The translations under genes were made by a program, and so were the position numbers. From positions 35,106-99,105 of the forward strand of contig CAAGLL010000013.1 of assembly GCA_900770725.1 (NCBI GenBank): a stretch of 64,000 bases of DNA, in the 5' to 3' direction. The notes under the pieces were generated by a model. It had not been told where the DNA came from. It did not search any database and saw only the letters and a program-made list of their open reading frames with translations. Below are positions 23,905 through 33,137 of this stretch, one piece after another (the first letter of the stretch is position 1; each line of letters begins with the position of its first letter). Source of the stretch: an uncultured Succinivibrio sp. (GTDB lineage Bacteria > Pseudomonadota > Gammaproteobacteria > Enterobacterales > Succinivibrionaceae).

Positions 23905-26091
23905 TCAGTTCTTCTTCTGCTGCTGATCGCCGCCTTGGCGCATTGCCAGGCTTTCCTTGTAGAGGTCCGACTTCAGGACCCTGACAGTGCTCTGGAAGCG
24001 CTCGCGGCGCTGGCTGGCCAGGGCCGGGCTGCCGGAAGGCAGGTCGACCTTGAGCGGATCGACAGGGCGGTCGTTGATGCGGATCTCGTAATGCAGGTGC
24101 GAGCCGGTCGAGCCGCCGGTGTTGCCGGACTTTGCGAATACCTGGCCCATGTGGACGGTGTCGCCCTTGGAGACGAAGAAGCGCGACAGGTGCATGTAGA
24201 CGGTGGAGTAGGCGCCCATGTGCTTGATGACGACGGTGTACCCGCCGCCGCGCATGTAGCCGGCGTAGGTCACGACGCCATCGGACGGGGCGTAGACCGG
24301 GGTTCCGATCGGCATCCTGAAGTCGACGCCATTGTGCGGGGAAATGCGGTGGCGCAGCGGATGGTAGCGGCGCGGGTTGAACGGCGAGCTGACCTCGAGG
24401 CTGCCGTTGACCGGGAAGCGGCGGAACGAGCCGGTCTGGGGCTTGTAGCCGTCCTCCTCGTAGAACGAGCCGTTGTCGGGGTTCCTGAAGAGCCTGACGC
24501 GGCCATTGCGCGTGGTGTTGAACTCGACTGCGGTGATCGCCGACTTCGTGCCGATGCCGTTGAAGAGCACCCTGAAGCCGTCGCCTGCTGCCATGCGGCG
24601 CAGGTTCACGCGGCTGCCGAGCACCGAGCGGATCTGGGCGATGTTGGCGGGGGTGAGGCCGGCGCGCTTGGCAGCGGCGTTGAAGTTCTCGCCGCGGCTT
24701 AGGCTCGAGAGGACCAGGCGCGGCCTGGTGGCGGCGTTCTGGCGGGCCAGGAGCTCCTCGGCCTTCTTCTGCTTGGCAGCCTCCTCCTCGGCGGCCTTGC
24801 GGTCCTTGGCCGCCTCGATGGCCGCGGGCATCTGGCCGGCGTCGGCGAACTTCTCAAGATCGCTGGAGTCGGCGACGTGGGAGCCTGCGGCCTCGTGCAC
24901 CACGGTGAACGGATCCTTGGGCGACATGCGGGTCAGGCGCACCTGCTCGCCGCGGCCGCGCAGGGGCTTTACGAGCTCGAGCACGTTGTTCTTCGAGTCG
25001 ATGAGGAAGTGGATCTGGGCGCCGGGCTTGAGGTAGAGGTCGGACTTGGAGGCGGCCTTGGTCACGTCGGCGAGGGTGCCTGAAGGCAGGTTGAGGTAGT
25101 CGAAGATCTCGGAGATGGTGTCGCCGGAGTGGACGGTCTGCTTGTACCAGCGCCCTGAAGGCCTGCGCTCAGGCACGGCCTGATCGGAGAGCAGCGAAGG
25201 CGCGCTGCCGGCATCGAGGCCCGAGACCTGGGGGATGCTGCCGTCGGCGAGCAGGTCCATCACGCGCTGCGCAGGATCCTGCAGCGGAAGGGGCGGCTCC
25301 TTGAGCGGGAAGGACAGCGGCTTTGACTCATCAGGCATCGCAGCTTCGCTGCCTCCGGCGGCCAGGGCCTCCTGGCCCTCGCCCGATTTCGAGTCAGAGG
25401 ACTCTTCAGCTTTTGCGGCAGCCCCGCTCTCCTTGGCGGCGCTGGCGTGCAGCGTCGAGCCATCCTCGGAAGCAGGCTCATTTGCCGCAGCCTTCTCATC
25501 CCCGGATGCAGGGGCGGCATCGGCCAGAGCCTTTTTATCCTGATCGGCCAGGGCCTCCTTGGCATCCTGGGCAGCAGCCGGCTCATCGTCAGGCCTTGCC
25601 GCGTAGAAGCGCTGCCTGAGCTGCTCTGGCACTGCAGGAGCCTCGACGGTCTCCTCGCTCTCATCGTCTATGCCGTCCTCGTCGTTGAAGGCGTCGGCCG
25701 AGGTGTTGCCGCTGCGCCTTGCGGCGGCGACGGCGTCGTTTACGGCCTGGGCCGAGAAGAGGTTTGAAGGCAGGTCGGCGTCGTCGTAGTTCTCGCGCGA
25801 GCCGGCGTCGGCGGTGATCTGGAGGTTGGCGGCGGCTTCCTCGTCGCTGCTCTTGAGGTAGGCTTCCTCGTTGGTGCGCGAGTCGCCGCGGTTTAATGAT
25901 GCCAGCGCGGGAATGGCTTCAATTGAGAGGGGGACGAGGTTTCCGACGGGGATTGCGCAGATTATCGAGATCACGCACACCGAGATGATTCCGACGAAGT
26001 GGCGTCCTGAAATGGGCAGGATCCCGGTGTTGCGCTGCACGGCAACGTAGTCTTCGTGGGTTTTGTGTGAAGTGATCCTGAGGTTAAGCAT
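23905..26091 (-). CDS. mepM: Murein DD-endopeptidase, MepM-like (M23)
   Basis: A 728-residue protein anchored by one N-terminal membrane segment (about 33-52). A long Ala/Glu/Asp/Ser-rich linker (about 70-300) follows. Next comes a LysM-like/OapA region (KQTVHSGDTISEIFDYL, near 320-370), a second domain, and the C-terminal M23 domain. Zinc ligands are intact: H586 and D590 in HNGVDFRMPIGTPV, and H665-L-H667-YE, followed by NDRPVDPL. It cleaves peptide cross-links to allow wall growth. E. coli MepM is about 440 residues, so the linker makes this form much longer. It is upstream of the RocB-like gene on the same strand, with a 49-base gap. Confidence 0.88.
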   Translation of the reverse strand: MLNLRITSHKTHEDYVAVQRNTGILPISGRHFVGIISVCVISIICAIPVGNLVPLSIEAIPALASLNRGDSRTNEEAYLKSSDEEAAANLQITADAGSRENYDDADLPSNLFSAQAVNDAVAAARRSGNTSADAFNDEDGIDDESEETVEAPAVPEQLRQRFYAARPDDEPAAAQDAKEALADQDKKALADAAPASGDEKAAANEPASEDGSTLHASAAKESGAAAKAEESSDSKSGEGQEALAAGGSEAAMPDESKPLSFPLKEPPLPLQDPAQRVMDLLADGSIPQVSGLDAGSAPSLLSDQAVPERRPSGRWYKQTVHSGDTISEIFDYLNLPSGTLADVTKAASKSDLYLKPGAQIHFLIDSKNNVLELVKPLRGRGEQVRLTRMSPKDPFTVVHEAAGSHVADSSDLEKFADAGQMPAAIEAAKDRKAAEEEAAKQKKAEELLARQNAATRPRLVLSSLSRGENFNAAAKRAGLTPANIAQIRSVLGSRVNLRRMAAGDGFRVLFNGIGTKSAITAVEFNTTRNGRVRLFRNPDNGSFYEEDGYKPQTGSFRRFPVNGSLEVSSPFNPRRYHPLRHRISPHNGVDFRMPIGTPVYAPSDGVVTYAGYMRGGGYTVVIKHMGAYSTVYMHLSRFFVSKGDTVHMGQVFAKSGNTGGSTGSHLHYEIRINDRPVDPLKVDLPSGSPALASQRRERFQSTVRVLKSDLYKESLAMRQGGDQQQKKN

Positions 26092-26228
26092 TAGCGCATT
26101 CTACCACAGCCGCATGCGCCGGCACCTAAGGCGCCTGCGCAACACGCCTTGGTGCAGCACGCCGCGGCCCTTGTCGTAAAGCCGTTTTCAAAACGCAACA
26201 GGAAAAGTCCAGTCCCTTGGATCCCAGC

Positions 26229-26483
26229 CTAAAGCAGGAACCACACCGCCGCGGCCTCCAAGGCGCACGAGAGCGCAAGGGCGCACGCGACCGCGGCGCC
26301 CTTGAGCGTCCTGGGCATGCCCAGGGCCAGGGCGTCGCCGAACGCGCCTTTTGCGGTGATGGGCGACTTGGAGAGGATGCGGCGGAACCAGGCATCGCGG
26401 TGCCTGCCTACGAGGGCGCGGAAGATCGCGGCGGTCGCAAAAACGAGCGCCAGGCACAATGCGATTTTGCCTTCAGGGGACAT
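26229..26483 (-). CDS. Small membrane protein, uncharacterised
   Basis: A possible 84-residue protein with two hydrophobic segments (about 8-25 and 62-84) separated by a basic loop. Codon use looks like its neighbours. There is no clear ribosome site before the ATG and I recognise no family, so its reality is uncertain. Confidence 0.4.
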   Translation of the reverse strand: MSPEGKIALCLALVFATAAIFRALVGRHRDAWFRRILSKSPITAKGAFGDALALGMPRTLKGAAVACALALSCALEAAAVWFLL

Positions 26484-26563
26484 TTGATGTTGCTTTTTTT
26501 AATCTTTTGCTGCAGTTGTCTTGATACTAGGGATTTTTTTACATGCAAGTACATGGCCTGCGT

Positions 26564-26583
26564 CACATTTCACGAAAAATGTG
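26564..26583. promoter_or_regulatory. Operator-like palindrome upstream of the SLC13 gene
   Basis: CACATTT (26564-26570), 6-base spacer, AAATGTG (26577-26583), about 170 bases before the permease ATG. No regulator is identified. Confidence 0.3.
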
Positions 26584-26751
26584 CACGGCCTTTGCGGCGC
26601 CTTAATGCTGTGCACCGCACATATCTTGAAAAAGCCCGCCTGGGCTATCTTGCGGGGGCGCAAATGTTTGCATAAGGTGGAAAGTGTCCGGATCGCAGCA
26701 ATAGATCAGATTACGGCCCTGCCTCCGGGCGGGCAGGGCAGAGGAGACCAG

Positions 26752-28026
26752 ATGAGCGATGCAGTCATAACGCTGGCGGTGCTTGCCGTGGTGGCGTTCT
26801 TGTTTGTGACCGAACTGATACCGATGGCGGTGACCGCGATGGCCGCGGCGCTGGCGCTGGGGATCTGCGGGGTGCTCAAGACCCCCGAGGTGTTCTCGGG
26901 CTTTTCAAACTCCACGGTGGTGCTCTTCGGAGGCATGTTCGTCGTGGGCGCGGCGATGCTCGACTCGGGGCTGGCGACGACCATCGGGCGGCTCGTGGTC
27001 CGCAAGGTCGGGATCCGCGAGGGTCCGCTGATGGCCGCGCTCATGGGCGTGACCATCTTGATGTCGGCCTTCGCCTCCAACACCGGCACCGTGGCCTGCC
27101 TCATGCCGATGGTCATCGGCATCTGCGTCTCCGCGAAGATCTCCCCGGCCCCGCTCCTGATGGGCCTGGCGGTCGCGGCCAACGTCGGATGCGATCTGAC
27201 CATGGTGGGCACCCCGCCCAACATGCTTGCTGTGGCGGCGCTCGAGAACGCAGGGCAGAAGCCCTTCGGGTTCTTCGAGTTCGCCTGGATCGGACTTCCC
27301 ATCTGCGTGTGCTGCACGCTCTTCATGATCTTCGTCGGGCGCAAGCTCCTGCCGCACGACGCCAAGGCCAAGATGCTCGGCGAGTGGAGCGACTCCAGCC
27401 AGCAGTCGGGCAAGGGCAGCGCGCGCAAGCAGATCCAGGCCCTCCTGATCCTGGGCCTCGTGGTCGCGGGCCTCATCATCGGGATCCCGGGCGTGCCGCC
27501 CTCGATAGTCGCGGTGGCAGGCGCGCTCTTGTGCGTGCTCTCTGGCACCATCACCGAGAAGCAGGCCTACGACGGCATCGACTGGGTGACCATCTTCCTC
27601 TTTGCGGGCATGCTCCCAATCGCCACCGCGCTTGACAAGACAGGCGCCGGGCTCATGGTCGCCGACTTCGTGGTCGGCCTCATGGGCGACACCCCGTCCG
27701 GGATGACCATCATGGCGGTGCTCTTCCTGCTCTCCTGCGGGCTCACCCAGTTCATGCCGAACACCGCGACCGCGGCGCTGCTCATCCCCATCGGCCTTTC
27801 GATCTCCTCGCGCCTGGGCGTCTCGCCGCAGGCGGTGGTGATGGGCATCGCGATCGCGGCCTCCTGCTCGTTTGCAACCCCGGTGGCGACTCCGCCGAAC
27901 ACCCTAATCATGACCCCGGGATCCCTCAAGTTCAAACACTACCTCTACGTGGGATTGCCGATGTGCGCCATCGCCTTCGTGCTGTGCGTGGCCATCGTGC
28001 CGGTGGTCTGGCCGTTCAGGCCGTGA
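26752..28026 (+). CDS. SLC13/DASS-family anion permease
   Basis: A 424-residue inner-membrane carrier with about 11 hydrophobic segments. The two SNT-type motifs that hold Na+ and substrate in the divalent anion:Na+ symporter family are visible as ASNTGTVACLMPM and MPNTATAALLIPI, each followed by a proline-rich reentrant loop (GTPPNML and ATPPNTLIM). Likely substrates are dicarboxylates, sulfate or similar anions. I chose the ATG at 26752, which has GAGGAG 6 nt upstream, over an earlier in-frame start that would add 77 non-family residues. Confidence 0.85.
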   Translation: MSDAVITLAVLAVVAFLFVTELIPMAVTAMAAALALGICGVLKTPEVFSGFSNSTVVLFGGMFVVGAAMLDSGLATTIGRLVVRKVGIREGPLMAALMGVTILMSAFASNTGTVACLMPMVIGICVSAKISPAPLLMGLAVAANVGCDLTMVGTPPNMLAVAALENAGQKPFGFFEFAWIGLPICVCCTLFMIFVGRKLLPHDAKAKMLGEWSDSSQQSGKGSARKQIQALLILGLVVAGLIIGIPGVPPSIVAVAGALLCVLSGTITEKQAYDGIDWVTIFLFAGMLPIATALDKTGAGLMVADFVVGLMGDTPSGMTIMAVLFLLSCGLTQFMPNTATAALLIPIGLSISSRLGVSPQAVVMGIAIAASCSFATPVATPPNTLIMTPGSLKFKHYLYVGLPMCAIAFVLCVAIVPVVWPFRP

Positions 28027-28042
28027 CGCTAAATCGCGCATG

Positions 28043-28073
28043 AAAAACCGGAGTTGCAGCTCCGGTTTTTTTT
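28043..28073 (+). terminator. Terminator of the SLC13 gene
   Basis: AACCGGAG (28046-28053), loop TTGCAG, CTCCGGTT (28060-28067), then a T-run to 28073. Confidence 0.92.
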
Positions 28074-28357
28074 GCCATCTGGCATTCACTCCTAGCTATT
28101 TGTCGCTGAATTTCATTCATCCGGAAATTCGAGGCGAGATTCTTAAATTATTATCTAAATAAAACAATCGAATAAATAAATTTCAAGTGCATTTTGCAGA
28201 TCAGCTTCACATTTGCGTGAAGACTGGGTGGCGAAGTCGCATGCCCCTTATATATTCAATATGTCATCAGCGATATATCACATGAATATCGATTCAATAC
28301 AGTGAGCATATCCATTCATAACACTATCTTGCAACATGGAAAATAGCGGGGAACTTT
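28074..28357. promoter_or_regulatory. AT-rich control region of the sugar-acid cluster
   Basis: No gene. It holds two operator-like inverted repeats: CTTCAC-N6-GTGAAG (28205-28222, perfect arms) and TGAAT-ATCG-ATTCA (28283-28296). Either could bind the GntR regulator encoded in the cluster, which is inference. The ribosome site GGGGAA lies 4 nt before the 28358 ATG. Confidence 0.4.
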
Positions 28358-29458
28358 ATGAAAATCACCAGAGTCGAAGTTTATTCGGTCAACCTTGTCC
28401 CCGAGGCAGTGAGGTCTGATGCCATCCAGTCGTTTGTGTCCCAGGAGACTCCAATCGTGCGGATATTCACCGACAGCGGGCTGGATGGCACGGGTTACAC
28501 CTACACAATTGGCACTGGCGGTTCCTCGATCATCGCGATGCTCTGCGACCACTTGGTTCCTGAATTGCTTGGACGCGATCCGCAGATGATCGAGCAGATC
28601 TGGCGCGACCTCATGTTCAAGACACATGCCACGATGGTCGGCGCCATCACGGTACTTTCGTTGTGCGCCATAGACACGGCGCTCTGGGACATCCGCTGCC
28701 GTCAGATGCAGCAGCCCTTGTACAAGGCCGCAGGCGGCGCGCGCGACAGCATCGATGTCTATTCGACCGAAGGCGGCTGGCTGCACCTTGATATCGAAAA
28801 ACTGGTTGAAAACATGGTCAAGGACAAGGAGCAGGGCTTCGGCGGCTCGAAGATCAAACTTGGTCACAGTCCGGCAGAGGACGCAAGGCGCGTTGCCGCA
28901 GCCAGGAAAGCTACTGGCGATGGCTATGCACTCATGACTGACTGCAACCAGGCTTTTTCACTCTCTGAGATGCGCCAGCGCGCAGCTCTGCTCGAGCCCA
29001 GCCATCCAGCATGGATTGAAGAGCCTTTCCCTGCCGACGATGTCGATTCGCACGAGCAGCTTTGCAAATCCACCTCGGTGCCCGTGGCTGTCGGCGAATC
29101 GATTTATTCTCTGACCAGCTTCAAGGAGTACCTGCAGCATGACGCCGCAGACATCATCCAGGTCGACGTCGGCAGGGTCGGCGGGATCACCCCATGGCTC
29201 AAGGTGGCGCACCTTGCCGAGGCGTTCAACCGCCAGGTGTGCCCGCACTTCCTCATGGAACTGCATGTGTCGCTGTGCTGCGCAGTTTCCAACAGCAGGT
29301 GGCTCGAGTACATCCCGCAGCTTGACCTGTTACTCAACAGCCGCCTCAAGGTCAGCAACGGCAAGGCTATGGCGCCACAGAGCTGCGACCTAGGCATCGA
29401 TTGGAACTGGAAGGAAATTGAAAAGCGCGCTAATTTCCACAAGGTCTTCAAAAAGTAG
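28358..29458 (+). CDS. Enolase-superfamily sugar-acid dehydratase (MR/MLE type), first copy
   Basis: A 366-residue mandelate racemase/muconate lactonising enzyme-type protein. Catalytic layout is intact: KxK in SKIKLGH, metal ligands in MTDCNQ (Asp), WIEEPF (Glu) and VGESIY (Glu), then QVDVGRVGG (Asp) and CPHFLMELH (His). Such enzymes usually abstract a proton alpha to a carboxylate and dehydrate aldonates or aldarates. The substrate cannot be fixed from sequence. It leads a cluster with a GntR regulator, a second family member, an SDR and a TRAP importer. Codons are less GC-biased than in housekeeping neighbours. Confidence 0.85.
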   Translation: MKITRVEVYSVNLVPEAVRSDAIQSFVSQETPIVRIFTDSGLDGTGYTYTIGTGGSSIIAMLCDHLVPELLGRDPQMIEQIWRDLMFKTHATMVGAITVLSLCAIDTALWDIRCRQMQQPLYKAAGGARDSIDVYSTEGGWLHLDIEKLVENMVKDKEQGFGGSKIKLGHSPAEDARRVAAARKATGDGYALMTDCNQAFSLSEMRQRAALLEPSHPAWIEEPFPADDVDSHEQLCKSTSVPVAVGESIYSLTSFKEYLQHDAADIIQVDVGRVGGITPWLKVAHLAEAFNRQVCPHFLMELHVSLCCAVSNSRWLEYIPQLDLLLNSRLKVSNGKAMAPQSCDLGIDWNWKEIEKRANFHKVFKK

Positions 29459-29534
29459 AAGGCGTGAATGGACGTGATCCGCCTTGATGAAGCGGATTCT
29501 CCAAACATTTCAATCCATCACCAGTTGGCCGGTC

Positions 29535-30182
29535 ATGCAAAACAAAACTGAAAAAGCTTATGAGTTCATCCTTGACAGGATCATTTCAGGCAAGTACGAA
29601 CCTTTGAGCCCCATTTACGACAGCGAGATCCAAAAGGAGATCGGCAGTAGCCGCACGCCAGTGCGCGAGGCGTTGCTGAAGCTGAGGGACCAGGGATTCG
29701 TCTACATCTACTCGAACAAGGTAACGCTAGTCAGCGAAATGAGCCTTGACCTTATCAATGAGATGTATGAAGCGCGTTTTGTGAGCGAAGGGGAGATCTA
29801 CGTTGACGCCGCGAACCGCATCGACCGCGCATTGATGGAACGGTTGAGGGATCAATTCGTCAATCCCCCTGCCTTTGCAAATGAGGAGGTTAAGCGGCTT
29901 TACTACGTCGAACTAGATGACAGGTTGCATGAGAGCTTGATCGGAGCGGCTTCAAACCGCTTCATCAAAAGGATGCTCGACACCGTCTACAAGCACAACC
30001 GCAGGTTGCGCCGCTTTATAAACGAACTGATATCAATCGACGAGCATGTGGAGCTCATTGACGCAGTGCTCTCGGGGGATTCAGACCGGATCCGAAAGGC
30101 GACGCTCAAGCACCTTGAAGGGTCCAAGAAGAAAACACTTGCCGCCTATAACCGCGGCGAACTCAAGCATATGGAAGTTTAA
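29535..30182 (+). CDS. GntR-family regulator (FCD/FadR subfamily)
   Basis: A 215-residue DNA-binding protein. The N-terminal winged helix holds the family sequence AYEFILDRIISGKYEP and IGSSRTPVREALLKLRDQGFVYI; the C-terminal helical FCD ligand domain follows (about 90-205: D-x3-H-like DDRLHESLIG, HNRRLRRF and DEHVELIDAV positions). It probably senses a sugar acid and represses this cluster. Start choice is uncertain: ATG at 29487 is in frame, but the ATG at 29535 gives the usual family N-terminus. Neither has a strong ribosome site. Next gene starts 14 bases after the stop. Confidence 0.85.
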   Translation: MQNKTEKAYEFILDRIISGKYEPLSPIYDSEIQKEIGSSRTPVREALLKLRDQGFVYIYSNKVTLVSEMSLDLINEMYEARFVSEGEIYVDAANRIDRALMERLRDQFVNPPAFANEEVKRLYYVELDDRLHESLIGAASNRFIKRMLDTVYKHNRRLRRFINELISIDEHVELIDAVLSGDSDRIRKATLKHLEGSKKKTLAAYNRGELKHMEV

Positions 30183-30196
30183 GGAGCAATCAACCG

Positions 30197-31282
30197 ATGT
30201 CGGATCACAGAATTGCTGAAGTCAACATATACCGCGCTGTCTCGACGCTCTCGCGCCCCATCGCGGACTCAACCCACCAGCTCAAGGAAATCGCGTTCTA
30301 CATCGCAGAGGTGATAGACAAGAGCGGCTGCCGCGGGCAGGGCTACCTGCTGGCGTTCCATTACTCGAAAAACGCCATCGAGGGCGCACTCAAGGATCTG
30401 CGCAACTTCATCAGCGAGCGCGAGTACAGCATCAACGAGATGGTGAAGCTCGGCCGCGACTGGAAGGCCGAGACCGAGTACTTCGGCTCCAGCGGGATCA
30501 ACGCCAACGCCGGAGCCGTGGTCAACGTGGCAATGTGGGACTGCTGGGCCCGTGCGCTCAAGCAGCCTGTCTGGAAGCTCCTGGGCACCAACAGGACCAA
30601 GATCCCCGTTTACGGCAGCGGCGGGTGGATCTCCTACACCGATGAGGAGCTGGTCAAGGAGGTCACCGATTACAAGAAGCGCGGCTTCACGGCCGTGAAG
30701 GTCAAGGTGGGGAGCGGCTCGCTGGAAAAGGATCTAGAAAGGCTCCGCAAGTGCCGCGAGGCCCTGGGCAGCGGGGTGCTCATCATGATGGACGCCAACC
30801 AGGCCTTGAAGGCCTCAGAGGCGCTGGAACTTGCCGACAAGGCGCGTGCCATCGGGATCCACTGGTTCGAGGAGCCAGTGGCCAACACCGAGTTCTCAAG
30901 CTACCAACTGCTCAGGCAGAAGTGCGGCATCGCCCTTGCCATGGGCGAGCGCGAGTACGACACCCAGGCGCTGCGCCGCCTCATCAGCCTCAACGCCCTC
31001 GACCTTTGGCAGCCGGATCTCATCAGGCTCGGCGGCGTCGACGGGTGGAGGAACTCTGCGGCGCTTGCTGAGGAGTACGGCCTGCCGGTGCTCCCGCACT
31101 ACTACCGCGACTACGACGTGCCGTTGCTGTGCACAATCAGGAACCCGTACGGGGCCGAATCCTTCGACTGGATCGATTCCATCGTCGACACGCCTCTGCG
31201 CATCGAGAACGGCTTTGCCTATCCGCGCGAGGGAGACGGCTTCGGCTTCCGCTTCAAGGAGCAGGCGCTTGAGGAGATCTGA
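30197..31282 (+). CDS. Enolase-superfamily sugar-acid dehydratase (MR/MLE type), second copy
   Basis: A 361-residue family member only distantly similar to the first copy. Catalytic features: VKVKVGSGS (KxK), MMDANQALK (Asp), HWFEEPVAN (Glu), AMGEREYD (Glu), WQPDLIRLGGVDGW (Asp) and LPHYYRDYDV (His). The set is complete, so it should be active. Two different dehydratases in one operon suggest two stereoisomers or two steps. AAGGAG lies 9 nt before the ATG. The SDR gene begins one base after its stop. Confidence 0.85.
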   Translation: MSDHRIAEVNIYRAVSTLSRPIADSTHQLKEIAFYIAEVIDKSGCRGQGYLLAFHYSKNAIEGALKDLRNFISEREYSINEMVKLGRDWKAETEYFGSSGINANAGAVVNVAMWDCWARALKQPVWKLLGTNRTKIPVYGSGGWISYTDEELVKEVTDYKKRGFTAVKVKVGSGSLEKDLERLRKCREALGSGVLIMMDANQALKASEALELADKARAIGIHWFEEPVANTEFSSYQLLRQKCGIALAMGEREYDTQALRRLISLNALDLWQPDLIRLGGVDGWRNSAALAEEYGLPVLPHYYRDYDVPLLCTIRNPYGAESFDWIDSIVDTPLRIENGFAYPREGDGFGFRFKEQALEEI

Positions 31283-31283
31283 A

Positions 31284-32045
31284 ATGGCATCGTTCGTCGA
31301 AGATCTGTTTTCGCTCAAGGGCCGCAAGGGGATCGTGACCGGCGCCTCGCGCGGGATCGGACTTGCCATAGCGCGCGAGCTCTGCAGCGCCGGCGCTTCG
31401 GTCTTCGGCCTTGCAAGGCACGAGCCCGAGGAGGAAATCGGGAACGGGTTTGCCTTCGTCAAGGCCGACCTCCTCAACAGGGAAAGCCTCGAAAGGGCCG
31501 TATCCGGCATCGTCCCTGAAGGGCAGGCCCTCGACTTCCTCGTCAACAATGCCGGCGTCTCGGCCAAGGCGCGCGCCGAGGATTTTCCAGAAGAAGAACT
31601 TGAGCGCGTGCTGAGGACAGATCTCTCCTCGGCCTTCACGCTCTGCTCCATCTGCCACCCGCACCTGAAGCTTTCGGCGCACCAGGGGAGGATCGTCAGC
31701 ATCAGCTCCATGGGGGCCTACATGGGCTTCTCCGGGGTCACGCCTTACTGCATGGCCAAGTCGGGGGTTCTCGGGCTTACCCGCGGCTTGGCCGAGGAAT
31801 GGAAGGGCGATGGGATCCTCGTCAACAGCGTTGCGCCCGGATGGGTGGAAACCGCGCTCAACGCCAAGTTCTTCAAGGAAAACCCACAGCGCAAGGCAGC
31901 GGCCCTCGCCAAGTCCATGCTGCCGCGCTTTGCCAGGCCCGAGGAAGTGGCGCATGCCGTGCTGTTCCTCCTGGGCGACGGGGCGCGCTACATCACTGGG
32001 CAGGACATCAGGGTCGACGGCGGCGCCGTCTCCCATGGATTTTGA
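31284..32045 (+). CDS. Short-chain dehydrogenase/reductase
   Basis: A 253-residue classical SDR. It has the cofactor motif TGASRGIG, NNAGVS, the catalytic Ser-Tyr-Lys set (SISSMGAYMGFSGVTPYCMAKSG) and the C-terminal APGWVETAL and ITGQDIRVDGG segments. It resembles FabG- and 2-deoxy-gluconate dehydrogenase-like enzymes and would oxidise or reduce a sugar-acid intermediate. The frame is open far upstream, but the ATG at 31284, one base after the previous stop, gives the family start and has GAGGAG upstream. Confidence 0.88.
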   Translation: MASFVEDLFSLKGRKGIVTGASRGIGLAIARELCSAGASVFGLARHEPEEEIGNGFAFVKADLLNRESLERAVSGIVPEGQALDFLVNNAGVSAKARAEDFPEEELERVLRTDLSSAFTLCSICHPHLKLSAHQGRIVSISSMGAYMGFSGVTPYCMAKSGVLGLTRGLAEEWKGDGILVNSVAPGWVETALNAKFFKENPQRKAAALAKSMLPRFARPEEVAHAVLFLLGDGARYITGQDIRVDGGAVSHGF

Positions 32046-32106
32046 ATAATTACAAAAAAACAAAAAGTTATCCAACAAACTTACAAGCAAACATGAGGGC
32101 ATTCAT

Positions 32107-33120
32107 ATGAACAAAACCGTAAAGACGCTTCTGTGCGCGGCTATTGCCACAGCATTTGCCGCCTGCTCGACCCAGGCTCTGGCCAAGGATGGCAAGACCG
32201 TGGTCGTGAAGATGGGCTATGAGAACAACCCGGGCGAGCCTTTCGATGACGGCTGCCGCAAGTGGGCCGAGCTCGTAGAGCAGAAGAGCGGCGGCACGAT
32301 GAAGGTCGAGCTCTACCCTTCATCGCAGCTTGGTAGCAAGAACGACATCATCGACTCGATGATCCTGGGGCAGAACACGGCAACCTTGGCTGACGGCGCG
32401 TTCTACGCAGACCGCGGCCTCAAGGACTTCGGCATAGTGTTCGGGCCGCACCTCTTTGACACTTGGGAGGAGGCTTTCAAGCTAGCCAAGAGCCCGTGGT
32501 TCAAGCAGCAGGAAGAGGCCTTGGAGAAGAAAGGACTCAAGATCCTGGCGGCCAACTGGAAGTACGGCGAGCGCCACACGCTGACCACCAAGCCCATCAA
32601 GAAGATGTCAGACTTCAAAGGCCTCAAGATCCGCGTGGCAACCAACCCGATTTACGCCGAAGGCATGAGGGTTTTAGGCTGCACGCCTACCCCGATGCCG
32701 CTTGGTGATGTCTACACCGCCTTGCAGCAGGGCACCATCGATGGCGTCGAGAACCCGATCCCGGTGCTCTACAACGGCAAGTTCTACGAAGTTGCCAAAT
32801 ACCTACTGCTCGATTGCCACATTCGCAATGTGACCAACATCGTGGTCGGCTCCAAGTTCTTCAACAGCTTGACGAGCGAGCAGCAGAAGATCCTGCAGGA
32901 CTCCTGCATCGAAGCAGGCGAGTACCAGAACGGGCTTGTTGACAAGGCCAGCGTTGAGATGCTGCAGAAGCTCAAGGATGCCGGAGTCACCGTGACCGAG
33001 CCTGATCCTGAGTTCATGCAGCAGATGATCGACGCCTCCAAGAAGTTCTACGAACTGCCGCAGTTCAAGAAGGCCTGGTCGCCTAACCTCTACGAGACCA
33101 TCAAGGAAACCATCAAGTAG
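32107..33120 (+). CDS. TRAP transporter substrate-binding protein (DctP family), system 1
   Basis: A 337-residue periplasmic protein with a signal peptide (about 1-26, cleavage after ALA). DctP features include ENNPGEPFDDGCRKWAELVE, LYPSSQLGSKNDI, the conserved Arg region LKIRVATNPIY that binds the substrate carboxylate, and the ALQQGTIDGVENP motif. It is clearly paralogous to the DctP at 55764. Typical substrates are C4-dicarboxylates, uronates or aldonates; the cluster points to a sugar acid. Confidence 0.92.
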   Translation: MNKTVKTLLCAAIATAFAACSTQALAKDGKTVVVKMGYENNPGEPFDDGCRKWAELVEQKSGGTMKVELYPSSQLGSKNDIIDSMILGQNTATLADGAFYADRGLKDFGIVFGPHLFDTWEEAFKLAKSPWFKQQEEALEKKGLKILAANWKYGERHTLTTKPIKKMSDFKGLKIRVATNPIYAEGMRVLGCTPTPMPLGDVYTALQQGTIDGVENPIPVLYNGKFYEVAKYLLLDCHIRNVTNIVVGSKFFNSLTSEQQKILQDSCIEAGEYQNGLVDKASVEMLQKLKDAGVTVTEPDPEFMQQMIDASKKFYELPQFKKAWSPNLYETIKETIK

Positions 33121-33137
33121 TTTGTGTGGAGGCGCAT

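Noticed and set aside
28205..28222. CRP site upstream of the sugar-acid cluster
   Set aside because: The arms read TTCAC-N6-GTGAA, the inverse of the CRP pattern TGTGA-N6-TCACA, so I list it only as an operator-like palindrome.
32107..32190. Lipoprotein signal in the first DctP
   Set aside because: A cysteine follows FAA, but the -3 residue is not typical and a normal cleavage site (ALA) follows, so an ordinary exported protein is more likely.
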